The translations under genes and the position numbers were made by a program. 22,236 nt of DNA from Saccoglossus kowalevskii (Eukaryota; Hemichordata; Enteropneusta; Harrimaniidae): the NCBI RefSeq assembly GCF_000003605.2, contig NW_003113558.1, positions 1 to 22,236 on the forward strand, written 5' to 3'. The notes beneath the pieces are model-generated. The model did no database searches and had not been told where the DNA came from. It saw only the letters and a list, made by a program, of their open reading frames with translations. Below, one piece after another: positions 11,505-22,128 of the stretch. How positions within the stretch are numbered: the first letter of the stretch is position 1; the number at the start of each line of letters is the position of its first letter.

Positions 11505-11615
11505 ATGAATTGGGCTACCTTTGACTAAATTCAACTTACGGATGAAATATGTTACCGTTGAATACGTCTAACTTACAGGTGAATTGTTTTACCTTTGACT
11601 ACATCTAACTTACAG
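11505..11615. repeat. D block 6
   Basis: AACTTACAG form, preceded by a GTTATCC monomer and followed by subtype II segment g. Confidence 0.9.
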
Positions 11616-12688
11616 ATGAATTGTGTTACCCTTGAATACGTCTAACTTACGGATGAATTATGTTACCCTTGAATACATCTAACTTGCTGATGAATTGTGT
11701 TACCCTCGACTACATCTAACTTACTGATGAATTGTGCTACCCTTGACTACATCCAACTTACAGATAAATTGTGTTACCCTTGACTACATCTAACTTATAG
11801 ATGAATTGTGTTACCCTTGAATACATCTAACTTACTGATGAATTGTGTTACCCTTGACTACATCTAACTTACTGATGAATTGTGTTACCCTTGACTACAT
11901 CTAACTTATAGATGAATTGTGTTACCCTTGACTACATCTAACTTACAGATGAATTGTGTTACCCTTGACTACATCTAACTTACAGATGAATTGTGTTACC
12001 CTTGAATACATCTAACTTACTGATGAATTGTGTTACCCTTGACTACATCTAACTTATAGATGAATTGTGTTACCCTTGAATACATCTAACTTACTGATGA
12101 ATTGTGTTACCCTTGACTACATCTAACTTATAGATGAATTGTGTTACCCTTGACTACATCTAACTTATAGATGAATTGTGTTACCCTTGAATACATCTAA
12201 CTTGCTGATGAATTGTGTTACCCTTGACTACATCTAACTTATAGATGAATTGTGTTACCCTTGACTACATCTAACTTACAGATGAATTGTGTTACCCTTG
12301 ACTACATCTTACTTACAGATGAATTGTGTTACCCTTGAATACATCTAACTTACTGATGAATTGTGTTACCCTTGACTACATCTAACTTATAGATGAATTG
12401 TGTTACCCTTGAATACATCTAACTTATAGATGAATTGTGTTACCCTTGAATACATCTAACTTACTGATGAATTGTGTTACCCTTGACTACATCTAACTTA
12501 TAGATGAATTGTGTTACCCTTGACTACATCTAACTTATAGATGAATTGTGTTACCCTTGACTACATCTAACTTACTAATGAATTGGGCTACCTTTGACTA
12601 AATTCAACTTACGGATGAAATATGTTACCGTTGAATACGTCTAACTTACAGGTGAATTGTTTTACCTTTGACTACATCTAACTTACAG
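11616..12688. repeat. Higher-order segment g (subtype II, 29 monomers)
   Basis: 1,073 bp. It has the subtype II leader (TGCTACCC near 11730) and a private CAGATAAATTG in the next monomer (near 11760). The order is then that of e and l, including CATCTTACTT near 12306, but three extra monomers (AX, CT, CT) stand between AT and CY before D7. Its upstream neighbour carries the TATCC monomer before D6, as for every subtype II segment. Confidence 0.85.
12578..12688. repeat. D block 7
   Basis: AACTTACAG form, preceded by a normal CY monomer and followed by the shortened leader of subtype IV segment h. Confidence 0.9.
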
Positions 12689-13465
12689 ATGAATTGTGTT
12701 ACCCTTGAATACGTCTAACTTACGGATGAATTGTGTTATCCTTGACTACATCTAACTTATAGATGAATTGTGTTACCCTTGACTACATCTAACTTATAGA
12801 TGAATTGTGTTACCCTTGACTACATCTAACTTATAGATGAATTGTGTTACTCTTGAATACATCTAACTTACTGATGAATTGTGTTACCCTTGACTACATC
12901 TAACTTATAGATGAATTGTGTTACCCTTGACTACATCTAACTTATAGATGAATTGTGTTACCCTTGAATACATCTAACTTGCTGATGAATTGTGTTACCC
13001 TTGACTACATCTAACTTATAGATGAATTGTGTTACCCTTGACTACATCTAACTTACAGATGAATTGTGTTACCCTTGACTACATCTAACTTACAGATGAA
13101 TTGTGTTACCCTTGAATACATCTAACTTACTGATGAATTGTGTTACCCTTGACTACATCTAACTTATAGATGAATTGTGTTACCCTTGAATACATCTAAC
13201 TTATAGATGAATTGTGTTACCCTTGAATACATCTAACTTACTGATGAATTGTGTTACCCTTGACTACATCTAACTTATAGATGAATTGTGTTACCCTTGA
13301 CTACATCTAACTTATAGATGAATTGTGTTACCCTTGACTACATCTAACTTACTAATGAATTGGGCTACCTTTGACTAAATTCAACTTACGGATGAAATAT
13401 GTTACCGTTGAATACGTCTAACTTACAGGTGAATTGTTTTACCTTTGACTACATCTAACTTACAG
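12689..13465. repeat. Higher-order segment h (subtype IV, 21 monomers, shortest complete)
   Basis: 777 bp. Only the first leader monomer (ACGTC/TACGG) is present; the next is ATTGTGTTATCC-CT, so leader monomers two to five are missing. Order: leader 1, CT, CT, CT, AX (TTACTCTTG near 12850), CT, CT, AG, CT, CK, CK, AX, CT, AT, AX, CT, CT, CY, D8. Compared with i it lacks ten monomers in the middle and one of two tandem AG monomers, which accounts for the whole length difference of 11 monomers. Confidence 0.86.
13355..13465. repeat. D block 8
   Basis: AACTTACAG form. It lies 777 bp after D7, the closest D-to-D spacing in the window, and leads into the second subtype IV segment (i). Confidence 0.9.
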
Positions 13466-14649
13466 ATGAATTGTGTTACCCTTGAATACGTCTAACTTAC
13501 GGATGAATTGTGTTATCCTTGACTACATCTAACTTATAGATGAATTGTGTTACCCTTGACTACATCTAACTTATAGATGAATTGTGTTACCCTTGACTAC
13601 ATCTAACTTATAGATGAATTGTGTTACCCTTGAATACATCTAACTTACTGATGAATTGTGTTACCCTTGACTACATCCAACTTTCAGATGAATTGTGTTA
13701 CCCTTGACTACATCTAACTTATAGATGAATTGTGTTACCCTTGACTACATCTAACTTATAGATGAATTGTGTTACCCTTGAATACGTCTAACTTACTGAT
13801 GAATTGTGTTACCCTTGACTACATCTAACTTATAGATGAATTGTGTTACCCTTGACTACTTCTAACTTACAGATGAATTGTGTTACCCTTGACTACATCT
13901 AACTTACAGATTAATTGTGTTACCCTTGAATACATCTAACTTACTGATGAATTGTGTTACCCTTGACTACATCTAACTTATAGATGAATTGTGTTACCCT
14001 TGAATACATCTAACTTACTGATGAATTGTGTTACCCTTGACTACATCTAACTTATAGATGAATTGTGTTACCCTTGACTACATCTAACTTATAGATGAAT
14101 TGTGTTACCCTTGAATACATCTAACTTGCTGATGAATTGTGTTACCCTTGAATACATCTAACTTGCTGATGAATTGTGTTACCCTTGACTACATCTAACT
14201 TATAGATGAATTGTGTTACCCTTGACTACATCTAACTTACAGATGAATTGTGTTACCCTTGACTACATCTAACTTACAGATGAATTGTGTTACCCTTGAA
14301 TACATCTAACTTACTGATGAATTGTGTTACCCTTGACTACATCTAACTTATAGATGAATTGTGTTACCCTTGAATACATCTAACTTATAGATGAATTGTG
14401 TTACCCTTGAATACATCTAACTTACTGATGAATTGTGTTACCCTTGACTACATCTAACTTATAGATGAATTGTGTTACCCTTGACTACATCTAACTTATA
14501 GATGAATTGTGTTACCCTTGACTACATCTAACTTACTAATGAATTGGGCTACCTTTGACTAAATTCAACTTACGGATGAAATATGTTACCGTTGAATACG
14601 TCTAACTTACAGGTGAATTGTTTTACCTTTGACTACATCTATCTTACAG
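13466..14649. repeat. Higher-order segment i (subtype IV, 32 monomers)
   Basis: 1,184 bp. It shares with h the same leader deletion (leader 1 followed directly by ATTGTGTTATCC), so h and i come from one duplication. Private changes are CATCCAACTTTCAG near 13675, TACTTCTAAC near 13858 and GATTAATTG near 13908. Two AG monomers stand in tandem near 14110-14170, a local one-monomer duplication. It ends AX, CT, AT, AX, CT, CT, CY, D9; D9 has TATCTTACAG and leads into subtype I segment j. Confidence 0.85.
14539..14649. repeat. D block 9
   Basis: TATCTTACAG form; leads into subtype I segment j. Confidence 0.9.
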
Positions 14650-15724
14650 ATGAATTGTGTTACCCTTGAATACGTCTAACTTACGGATGAATTATGTTAC
14701 CCTTGAATACATCTAACTTGCTGATGAATTGTGTTACCCTCGACTACATCTAACTTACTGATGAATTGTGTTACCCTTGACTACATCCAACTTACAGATG
14801 AATTCTGTTACCCTTGACTACATCTAACTTATAGATGAATTGTGTTACCCTTGAATACATCAAACTTACAGATGAATTGTGTTACCCTTGACTACATCTA
14901 ACTTATAGATGAATTGTGTTACCCTTGAATACATCTAACTTACTGATGAATTATGTTACCCTTGACTACATTCAACTTATAGATGAATTGTGTTACCCTT
15001 GACTACATCTAACTTATAGATGAATTGTGTTACCCTTGACTACATCTAACTTATAGATGAATTGTGTTACCCTTGAATACGTCTAACTTACTGGTGAATT
15101 GTGTTACCCTTGACTACATCTAACTTATAGATGAATTGTGTTACCCTTGACTACATCTAACTTACAGATGAATTGTGTTACCCTTGACTACATCTAACTT
15201 ACAGATGAATTGTGTTACCCTTGAATACATCTAACTTACTGATGAATTTGTGTTACCCTTGACTACATCTAACTTATAGATGAATTGTGTTACCCTTGAA
15301 TACATCTAACTTACTGATGAATTGTGTTACCCTTGACTACATCTAACTTATAGATGAATTGTGTTACCCTTGACTACATCTAACTTATAGATGAATTGTG
15401 TTACCCTTTGAATACATCTAACTTGCTGATGAATTGTGTTACCCTTGACTACATCTAACTTATAGATGAATTGTGTTACCCTTGACTACATCTAACTTAC
15501 AGATGAATTGTGTTACCCTTGACTACATCTAACATATAGATGAATTGTGTTACCCTTGAATACATCTAACTTATAGATGAATTGTGTTACCCTTGACTAC
15601 ATCTAACTTACTAATGAATTGGGCTACCTTTGACTAAATTCAACTTATGGATGAAATATGTTACCGTTGAATACGTCTAACTTACAGGTGAATTGTTTTA
15701 CCTTTGACTACATCTAACTTACAG
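14650..15724. repeat. Higher-order segment j (subtype I, 29 monomers plus 2 bp)
   Basis: It has the subtype I leader with ATTCTG, then CATCAAAC-K (TACAG, as in f, not TACTG as in a, b, c), CT, AX, ATTATG/CATTCAAC-T, CT, CT, AgX with TACTGG at 15090. From there the order follows c through the ACATATAG marker near 15530 to D10. Two single-base insertions (near 15247 and 15407, both lengthening short T runs) give the 2 extra bases. The stretch from mid-j into k parallels mid-c into d at an offset of 11,324 bp. Confidence 0.84.
15614..15724. repeat. D block 10
   Basis: AACTTACAG form with a private TATGGATG in place of TACGGATG at the end of its first monomer (near 15648). Upstream ACATATAG and downstream TATGG match D3 and D14. 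Confidence 0.9.
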
Positions 15725-15835
15725 ATGAATTGTGTTACCCTTGAATACGTCTAACTTATGGATGAATTATGTTACCCTTGAATACATCTAACTTGCTGAT
15801 GAATTGTGTTACCCTCGACTACATCTAACTTATAG

Positions 15836-16352
15836 ATGAATTATGTTACACTTGACTACATCTAACTTACAGATGAATTGTGTTACCCTCGACTACATCT
15901 AACTTACAGATGAATTGTGTTACCCTTGACTACGTCTAACTTACAGATGAATTGTGTTACCCTTGACTACGTCTAACTTACAGATGAATTGTGTTACCCT
16001 TGACTACGTCTAACCTACAGATGAATTGTGTTACCCTTGACTACGTCTAACCTACAGATGAATTGTGTTACCCTTGCCTACATCTAACTTACAGATGAAT
16101 TGTGTTACCCTTGAATACGTTTAACTTACAGATAAATTGTGCTACCTTTGAATATGTCCAACTTACAGACGAATTGTGTTACACTTGACTACTTCTAACT
16201 TACAGATGAATTGTGTTACCCTTGACTACGTCTAACTTACAGATGAATTGGGCTACCCTTGATACGTCCAACTTATAGACGAATTGTTTTTCATTTGACT
16301 ACATCTAACTTACTGCTGAATTGTGTTACCCTTGACTACATCTAACTTATAG
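15836..16352. repeat. Q tract, copy in segment k
   Basis: It follows the d copy monomer by monomer from TTACACTTG to TTTTTCATTTG and TACTGCTGAATTG at an offset of 11,324 bp. It has a 1-bp deletion (GATACGTCC near 16261) and TATAGACG for TACAGACG beside it. Past the GCTGAATT monomer the two copies part: d has further CpG-bearing monomers, k goes straight to CT. Confidence 0.83.
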
Positions 16353-16426
16353 ATGAATTGTGTTACCCTTGACTACATCTAACTTATAGATGAATTGTGT
16401 TATCCTTGACTACATCTAACTTACTA

Positions 16427-16537
16427 ATGAATTGGGCTACCTTTGACTAAATTCAACTTACGGATGAAATATGTTACCGTTGAATACGTCTAACTTACAG
16501 GTGAATTGTTTTACCTTTGACTACATCTAACTTACAG
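16427..16537. repeat. D block 11
   Basis: AACTTACAG form, preceded by a GTTATCC monomer and followed by subtype II segment l. Confidence 0.9.
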
Positions 16538-17499
16538 ATGAATTGTGTTACCCTTGAATACGTCTAACTTACTCATGAATTATGTTACCCTTGAATACAT
16601 CTAACTTGCTGATGAATTGTGTTACCCTCGACTACATCTAACTTACTGATGAATTGTGCTACCCTTGACTACATCCAACTTACAGATGAATTGTGTTACC
16701 CTTGACTACATCTAACTTATAGATGAATTGTGTTACCCTTGAATACATCTAACTTACTGATGAATTGTGTTACCCTTGACTACATCTAACTTACTGATGA
16801 ATTGTGTTACCCTTGACTACATCTAACTTATAGATGAATTGTGTTACCCTTGACTACATCTAACTTACAGATGAATTGTGTTACCCTTGACTACATCTAA
16901 CTTACAGATGAATTGTGTTACCCTTGAATACAACTAACTTACTGATGAATTGTGTTACCCTTGACTACATCTAACTTATAGATGAATTGTGTTACCCTTG
17001 AATACATCTAACTTACTGATGAATTGTGTTACCCTTGACTACATCTAACTTATAGATGAATTGTGTTACCCTTGACTACATCTAACTTATAGATGAATTG
17101 TGTTACCCTTGAATACATCTAACTTGCTGATGAATTGTGTTACCCTTGACTACATCTAACTTATAGATGAATTGTGTTACCCTTGACTACATCTAACTTA
17201 CAGATGAATTGTGTTACCCTTGACTACATCTTACTTACAGATGAATTGTGTTACCCTTGAATACATCTAACTTACTGATGAATTGTGTTACCCTTGACTA
17301 CATCTAACTTATAGATGAATTGTGTTACCCTTGAATACATCTAACTTATAGATGAATTGTGTTACCCTTGACTACATCTAACTTACTAATGAATTGGGCT
17401 ACCTTTGACTAAATTCAACTTACGGATGAAATATGTTACCGTTGAATACGTCTAACTTACAGGTGAATTGTTTTACCTTTGACTACATCTAACTTACAG
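16538..17499. repeat. Higher-order segment l (subtype II, 26 monomers)
   Basis: 962 bp, with the same monomer classes in the same order as segment e. They lie 8,696 bp apart. Differences seen by eye include TACTCATG for TACGGATG near 16573, ACAACTAAC for ACATCTAAC near 16930, and normal TATAGATG and ACATCTAAC where e has TATATATG and ACATATAAC. The shared CATCTTACTT monomer near 17230 confirms common descent. Confidence 0.87.
17389..17499. repeat. D block 12
   Basis: AACTTACAG form, preceded by AT and CY, and followed by the unusual leader of segment m (ATTCTG in its first monomer). Confidence 0.9.
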
Positions 17500-18831
17500 A
17501 TGAATTCTGTTACCCTTGAATACGTCTAACTTACGGATGAATTATGTTATCCTTGAATACATCTAACTTGCTGATGAATTGTGTTACCCTCGACTACATC
17601 TAACTTACTGATGAATTGTGTTACCCTTGACTACATCTAACTTATAGATGAATTGTGTTACCCTTGACTACATCTAACTTATAGATGAATTGTGTTACCC
17701 TTGACTACATCTAACTTACAGATGAATTGTGTTACCCTTGACTACATCTAACTTACAGATGAATTGTGTTACCCTTGACTACATCTAACTTACAGATGAA
17801 TTGTGTTACCCTTGACTACATCTAACTTACAGATGAATTGTGTTACCCTTGAATACATCTAACTTACTGATGAATTGTGTTACCCTTGACTACATCTAAC
17901 TTATAGATGAATTGTGTTACCCTTGAATACATCTAACTTATAGATGAATTGTGTTACCCTTGAATACATCTAACTTACTGATGAATTGTGTTACCCTTGA
18001 CTACATCTAACTTATAGATGAATTGTGTTACCCTTGACTACATCTAACTTACAGATGAATTGTGTTACCCTTGACTACATCTAACTTACAGATGAATTGT
18101 GTTACCCTTGAATACATCTAACTTACTGATGAATTGTGTTACCCTTGACTACATCTAACTTATAGATGAATTGTGTTACCCTTGAATACATCTAACTTAT
18201 AGATGAATTGTGTTACCCTTGAATACATCTAACTTACTGATGAATTGTGTTACCCTTGACTACATCTAACTTATAGATGAATTGTGTTACCCTTGACTAC
18301 ATCTAACTTATAGATGAATTGTGTTACCCTTGAATACATCTAACTTGCTGATGAATTGTGTTACCCTTGACTACATCTAACTTATAGATGAATTGTGTTA
18401 CCCTTGACTACATCTAACTTACAGATGAATTGTGTTACCCTTGACTACATCTAACTTACAGATGAATTGTGTTACCCTTGAATACATCTAACTTACTGAT
18501 GAATTGTGTTACCCTTGACTACATCTAACTTATAGATGAATTGTGTTACCCTTGAATACATCTAACTTATAGATGAATTGTGTTACCCTTGAATACATCT
18601 AACTTACTGATGAATTGTGTTACCCTTGACTACATCTAACTTATAGATGAATTGTGTTACCCTTGACTACATCTAACTTATAGATGAATTGTGTTATCCT
18701 TGACTACATCTAACTTACTAATGAATTGGGCTACCTTTGACTAAATTCAACTTACGGATGAAATATGTTACCGTTGAATACGTCTAACTTACAGGTGAAT
18801 TGTTTTACCTTTGACTACATCTAACTTACAG
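17500..18831. repeat. Higher-order segment m (subtype V, 36 monomers)
   Basis: 1,332 bp. Its leader combines features: ATTCTG already in leader monomer 1 (near 17506), ATTATGTTATCC in monomer 2, and CTCGAC in monomer 3. The body is a clear second-level repeat: CK-CK-AX-CT-AT-AX-CT occurs three times with small variations, separated by CT, AG, CT. Four CK monomers stand in tandem near 17700-17830. It ends with the TATCC-CY pair before D13, as in all segments that precede subtype II. Confidence 0.84.
18721..18831. repeat. D block 13
   Basis: AACTTACAG form, preceded by a GTTATCC monomer and followed by subtype II segment n. Confidence 0.9.
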
Positions 18832-19279
18832 ATGAATTGTGTTACCCTTGAATACGTCTAACTTACGGATGAATTATGTTACCCTTGAATACATCTAACT
18901 TGCTGATGAATTGTGTTACCCTCGACTACATCTAACTTACTGATGAATTGTGCTACCCTTGACTACATCCAACTTACAGATGAATTGTGTTACCCTTGAC
19001 TACATCTAACTTATAGATGAATTGTGTTACCCTTGAATACATCTAACTTACTGATGAATTGTGTTACCCTTGACTACATCTAACTTACTGATGAATTGTG
19101 TTACCCTTGACTACATCTAACTTAAAGATGAATTGTGTTACCCTTGACTACATCTAACTTACAGATGAATTGTGTTACCCTTGACTACATCTAACTTACA
19201 GATGAATTGTGTTACCCTTGAATACATCTAACTTACTGATGAATTGTGTTACCCTTGACTACATCTAACTTATAGATGA

Positions 19280-19480
19280 ATTTGTGTTACCCTTGACTAC
19301 ATCTAACTTATAGATGAATTGTGTTACCCTTGACTACATCTAACTTGCTGATGAAATTGTGTACCCTTGACTACATCTAACTTATAGATGAATTGTGTTA
19401 CCTTGAAATACATCTAACTTACTGATGAAATTGTGTTACCCTTTGACTACATCTAACTTATAGATGAATTGTGTTACCCT
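19280..19480. other. Cluster of single-base indels in segment n
   Basis: Within about 200 bp there are GAATTTGTG, GAAATTGTGTACCC, TTACCTTGAAATAC, GATGAAATTG and two CCCTTTGAC, with a net gain of 4 bp. Nearly all lie in short A, T or C runs. The rest of the window has only a handful of such events, so this stretch is more likely low-quality consensus or an assembly seam than real biology. Confidence 0.75.
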
Positions 19481-19908
19481 TTGACTACATCTAACTTATA
19501 GATGAATTGTGTTACCCTTGACTACATCTAACTTATAGATGAATTGTGTTACCCTTGAATACATCTAACTTGCTGATGAATTGTGTTACCCTTGACTACA
19601 TCTAACTTATAGATGAATTGTGTTACCCTTGACTACATCTAACTTATAGATGAATTGTGTTACCCTTGACTACATCTAACTTATAGATGAATTGTGTTAC
19701 CCTTGAATACATCTAACTTATAGATGAATTGTGTTACCCTTGACTACATCTAACTTATAGATGAATTGTGTTACCCTTGAATACCTCTAACTTGCTGATG
19801 AATTGTGTTACCCTTGACTACATCTAACTTATAGATGAATTGTGTTACCCTTGACTACATCTAACTTACAGATGAATTGTGTTACCCTTGACTACATCTA
19901 ACTTATAG

Positions 19909-20130
19909 ATGAATTGTGTTATCCTTGACTACATCCAACTCACAGATGAATTGTGTTATCCTTGACTACATCTAACTTACTGATGAATTGGGTTACCCTT
20001 GAATACGTCTAACTTACAGATGAATTGTGTTACCCTTGAATACGTCCAACTTACAGACGAATTGTGTTACCCTTGACTACATCTAACTTACAGATGAATT
20101 GTGTTATCCTTGACTACATCTAACTTATAG
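19909..20130. repeat. S cassette copy 3
   Basis: First of three copies in segment n, with the same six monomers and markers as the copies in d, so d and n share this block by descent. Confidence 0.86.
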
Positions 20131-20944
20131 ATGAATTGTGTTACCCTTGACTACATCTAACTTATAGATGAATTGTGTTACCCTTGACTACATCTAACTT
20201 ATAGATGAATTGTGTTACCCTTGAATACATCTAACTTACTGATGAATTGTGTTACCCTTGACTACATCTAACTTACAGATGAATTGTGTTACCCTTGACT
20301 ACATCTAACTTATAGATGAATTGTGTTACCCTTGAATACATCTAACTTACTGATGAATTGTGTTACCCTTGACTACATTCAACTTATAGATGAATTGTGT
20401 TACCCTTGACTACATCTAACTTATAGATGAATTGTGTTACCCTTGACTACATCTAACTTATAGATGAATTGTGTTACCCTTGAATACGTCTAACTTATAG
20501 ATGAATTGTGTTACCCTTGACTACATCTAACTTACAGATGAATTGTGTTACCCTTGACTACATCTAACTTACAGATGAATTGTGTTACCCTTGAATACAT
20601 CTAACTTACTGATGAATTGTGTTACCCTTGACTACATCTAACTTATAGATGAATTGTGTTACCCTTGAATACATCTGACTTATAGATGAATTGTGTTACC
20701 CTTGAATACATCTAATTTACTGATGAATTGTGTTACCCTTGACTACATCTAACTTATAGATGAATTGTGTTACCCTTGACTACATCTAACTTATAGATGA
20801 ATTGTGTTACCCTTGAATACATCTAACTTGCTGAAGAATTGTGTTACCCTTGACTACATCTAACTTATAGATGAATTGTGTTACCCTTGACTACATCTAA
20901 CTTACAGATGAATTGTGTTACCCTTGACTACATCTAACTTATAG

Positions 20945-21166
20945 ATGAATTGTGTTATCCTTGACTACATCCAACTCACAGATGAATTGTGTTACCCTTG
21001 ACTACCTCTAACTTACTGATGAATTGGGTTACCCTTGAATACGTCTAACTTACAGATGAATTGTGTTACCCTTGAATACGTCCAACTTACAGACGAATTG
21101 TGTTACCCTTGACTACATCTAACTTACAGATGAATTGTGTTATCCTTGACTACATCTAACTTATAG
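20945..21166. repeat. S cassette copy 4 (variant)
   Basis: 28 monomers after copy 3. Its second monomer has GTTACCC and TACCTCTAAC where the other copies have GTTATCC and TACATCTAAC, so it is the most diverged copy. Confidence 0.85.
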
Positions 21167-21536
21167 ATGAATTGTGTTACCCTTGACTACATCTAACTTA
21201 TAGATGAATTGTGTTACCCTTGACTACATCTAACTTATAGATGAATTGTGTTACCCTTGAATACATCAAACTTATAGATGAATTGTGTTACCCTTGACTA
21301 CATCTAACTTATAGATGAATTGTGTTACCCTTGAATACATCTAACTTATAGATGAATTGTGTTACCCTTGACTACATCTAACTTATAGATGAATTGTGTT
21401 ACCCTTGAATACATCTAACTTGCTGATGAATTGTGTTACCCTTGACTACATCTAACTTATAGATGAATTGTGTTACCCTTGACTACATCTAACTTACAGA
21501 TGAATTGTGTTACCCTTGACTACATCTAACTTATAG

Positions 21537-21758
21537 ATGAATTGTGTTATCCTTGACTACATCCAACTCACAGATGAATTGTGTTATCCTTGACTACATC
21601 TAACTTACTGATGAATTGGGTTACCCTTGAATACGTCTAACTTACAGATGAATTGTGTTACCCTTGAATACGTCCAACTTACAGACGAATTGTGTTACCC
21701 TTGACTACATCTAACTTACAGATGAATTGTGTTATCCTTGACTACATCTAACTTATAG
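21537..21758. repeat. S cassette copy 5
   Basis: 16 monomers after copy 4, with all six markers intact. The spacing between S copies (36, 28 and 16 monomers) is irregular, as with the D blocks. Confidence 0.86.
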
Positions 21759-22017
21759 ATGAATTGTGTTACCCTTGACTACATCTAACTTATAGATGAA
21801 TTGTGTTACCCTTGAATACATCTAACTTGCTGATGAATTGTGTTACCCTTGACTACATCTAACTTATAGATGAATTGTGTTACCCTTGACTACATCTAAC
21901 TTACAGATGAATTGTGTTACCCTTGACTACATCTAACATATAGATGAATTGTGTTACCCTTGAATACATCTAACTTATAGATGAATTGTGTTACCCTTGA
22001 CTACATCTAACTTACTA

Positions 22018-22128
22018 ATGAATTGGGCTACCTTTGACTAAATTCAACTTACGGATGAAATATGTTACCGTTGAATACGTCTAACTTACAGGTGAATTGT
22101 TTTACCTTTGACTACATCTAACTTACAG
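22018..22128. repeat. D block 14
   Basis: AACTTACAG form, preceded by ACATATAG-AT-CY and followed by a TATGG leader. The combination is the same as at D3 and D10, at offsets of 17,728 bp from D3 and 6,404 bp from D10. Confidence 0.9.

Larger units (their letters stand above)
8804..11615. repeat. Higher-order segment f (subtype I, 76 monomers, mosaic)
   Basis: 2,812 bp. It begins like segment b (ATTCTG with CCCTTTACTAC, CATCAAAC, CATTCAAC, AgX). It then switches into five monomers of the Q tract (9248-9432), a GATGACTTG monomer at 9507, an ATTGGGTTACCC monomer like the third unit of S at 9544, a CATCAAAC-K monomer near 9640, and then follows segment a from the TACTGG marker at 9873. Relative to a it has one 5-monomer insertion between 9873 and 10370 and one 10-monomer (370 bp) insertion between the CCCTAGAC marker (10704) and D6. 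It is the most obvious recombinant in the window. Confidence 0.83.
15725..16537. repeat. Higher-order segment k (subtype III, 22 monomers less 1 bp)
   Basis: 813 bp. The leader has TATGG, and the segment consists mostly of the diverged Q tract (15836-16352), then CT, the TATCC-CY pair and D11. It is the counterpart of the first fifth of segment d and lacks the ordinary monomers and S cassettes that make d long. A 1-bp deletion turns GAATACGTCC into GATACGTCC at 16261. It is the segment richest in CpG-bearing monomers. Confidence 0.84.
18832..22128. repeat. Higher-order segment n (subtype II start, 89 monomers plus 4 bp)
   Basis: 3,297 bp. The first 12 monomers follow e, g and l (TGCTACCC near 18952, then AX, CX, a private TAAAGATG monomer near 19123, CK, CK, AX, CT). 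Next comes an indel-rich stretch (19280-19480), then ordinary monomers and three S cassettes (19909-20130, 20945-21166, 21537-21758). The end carries AG, CT, CK, ACATATAG, AT, CY and D14, like c and j. It is therefore a mosaic: subtype II at the left, S-bearing like d in the middle, and c/j-like at the right. Confidence 0.82.
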
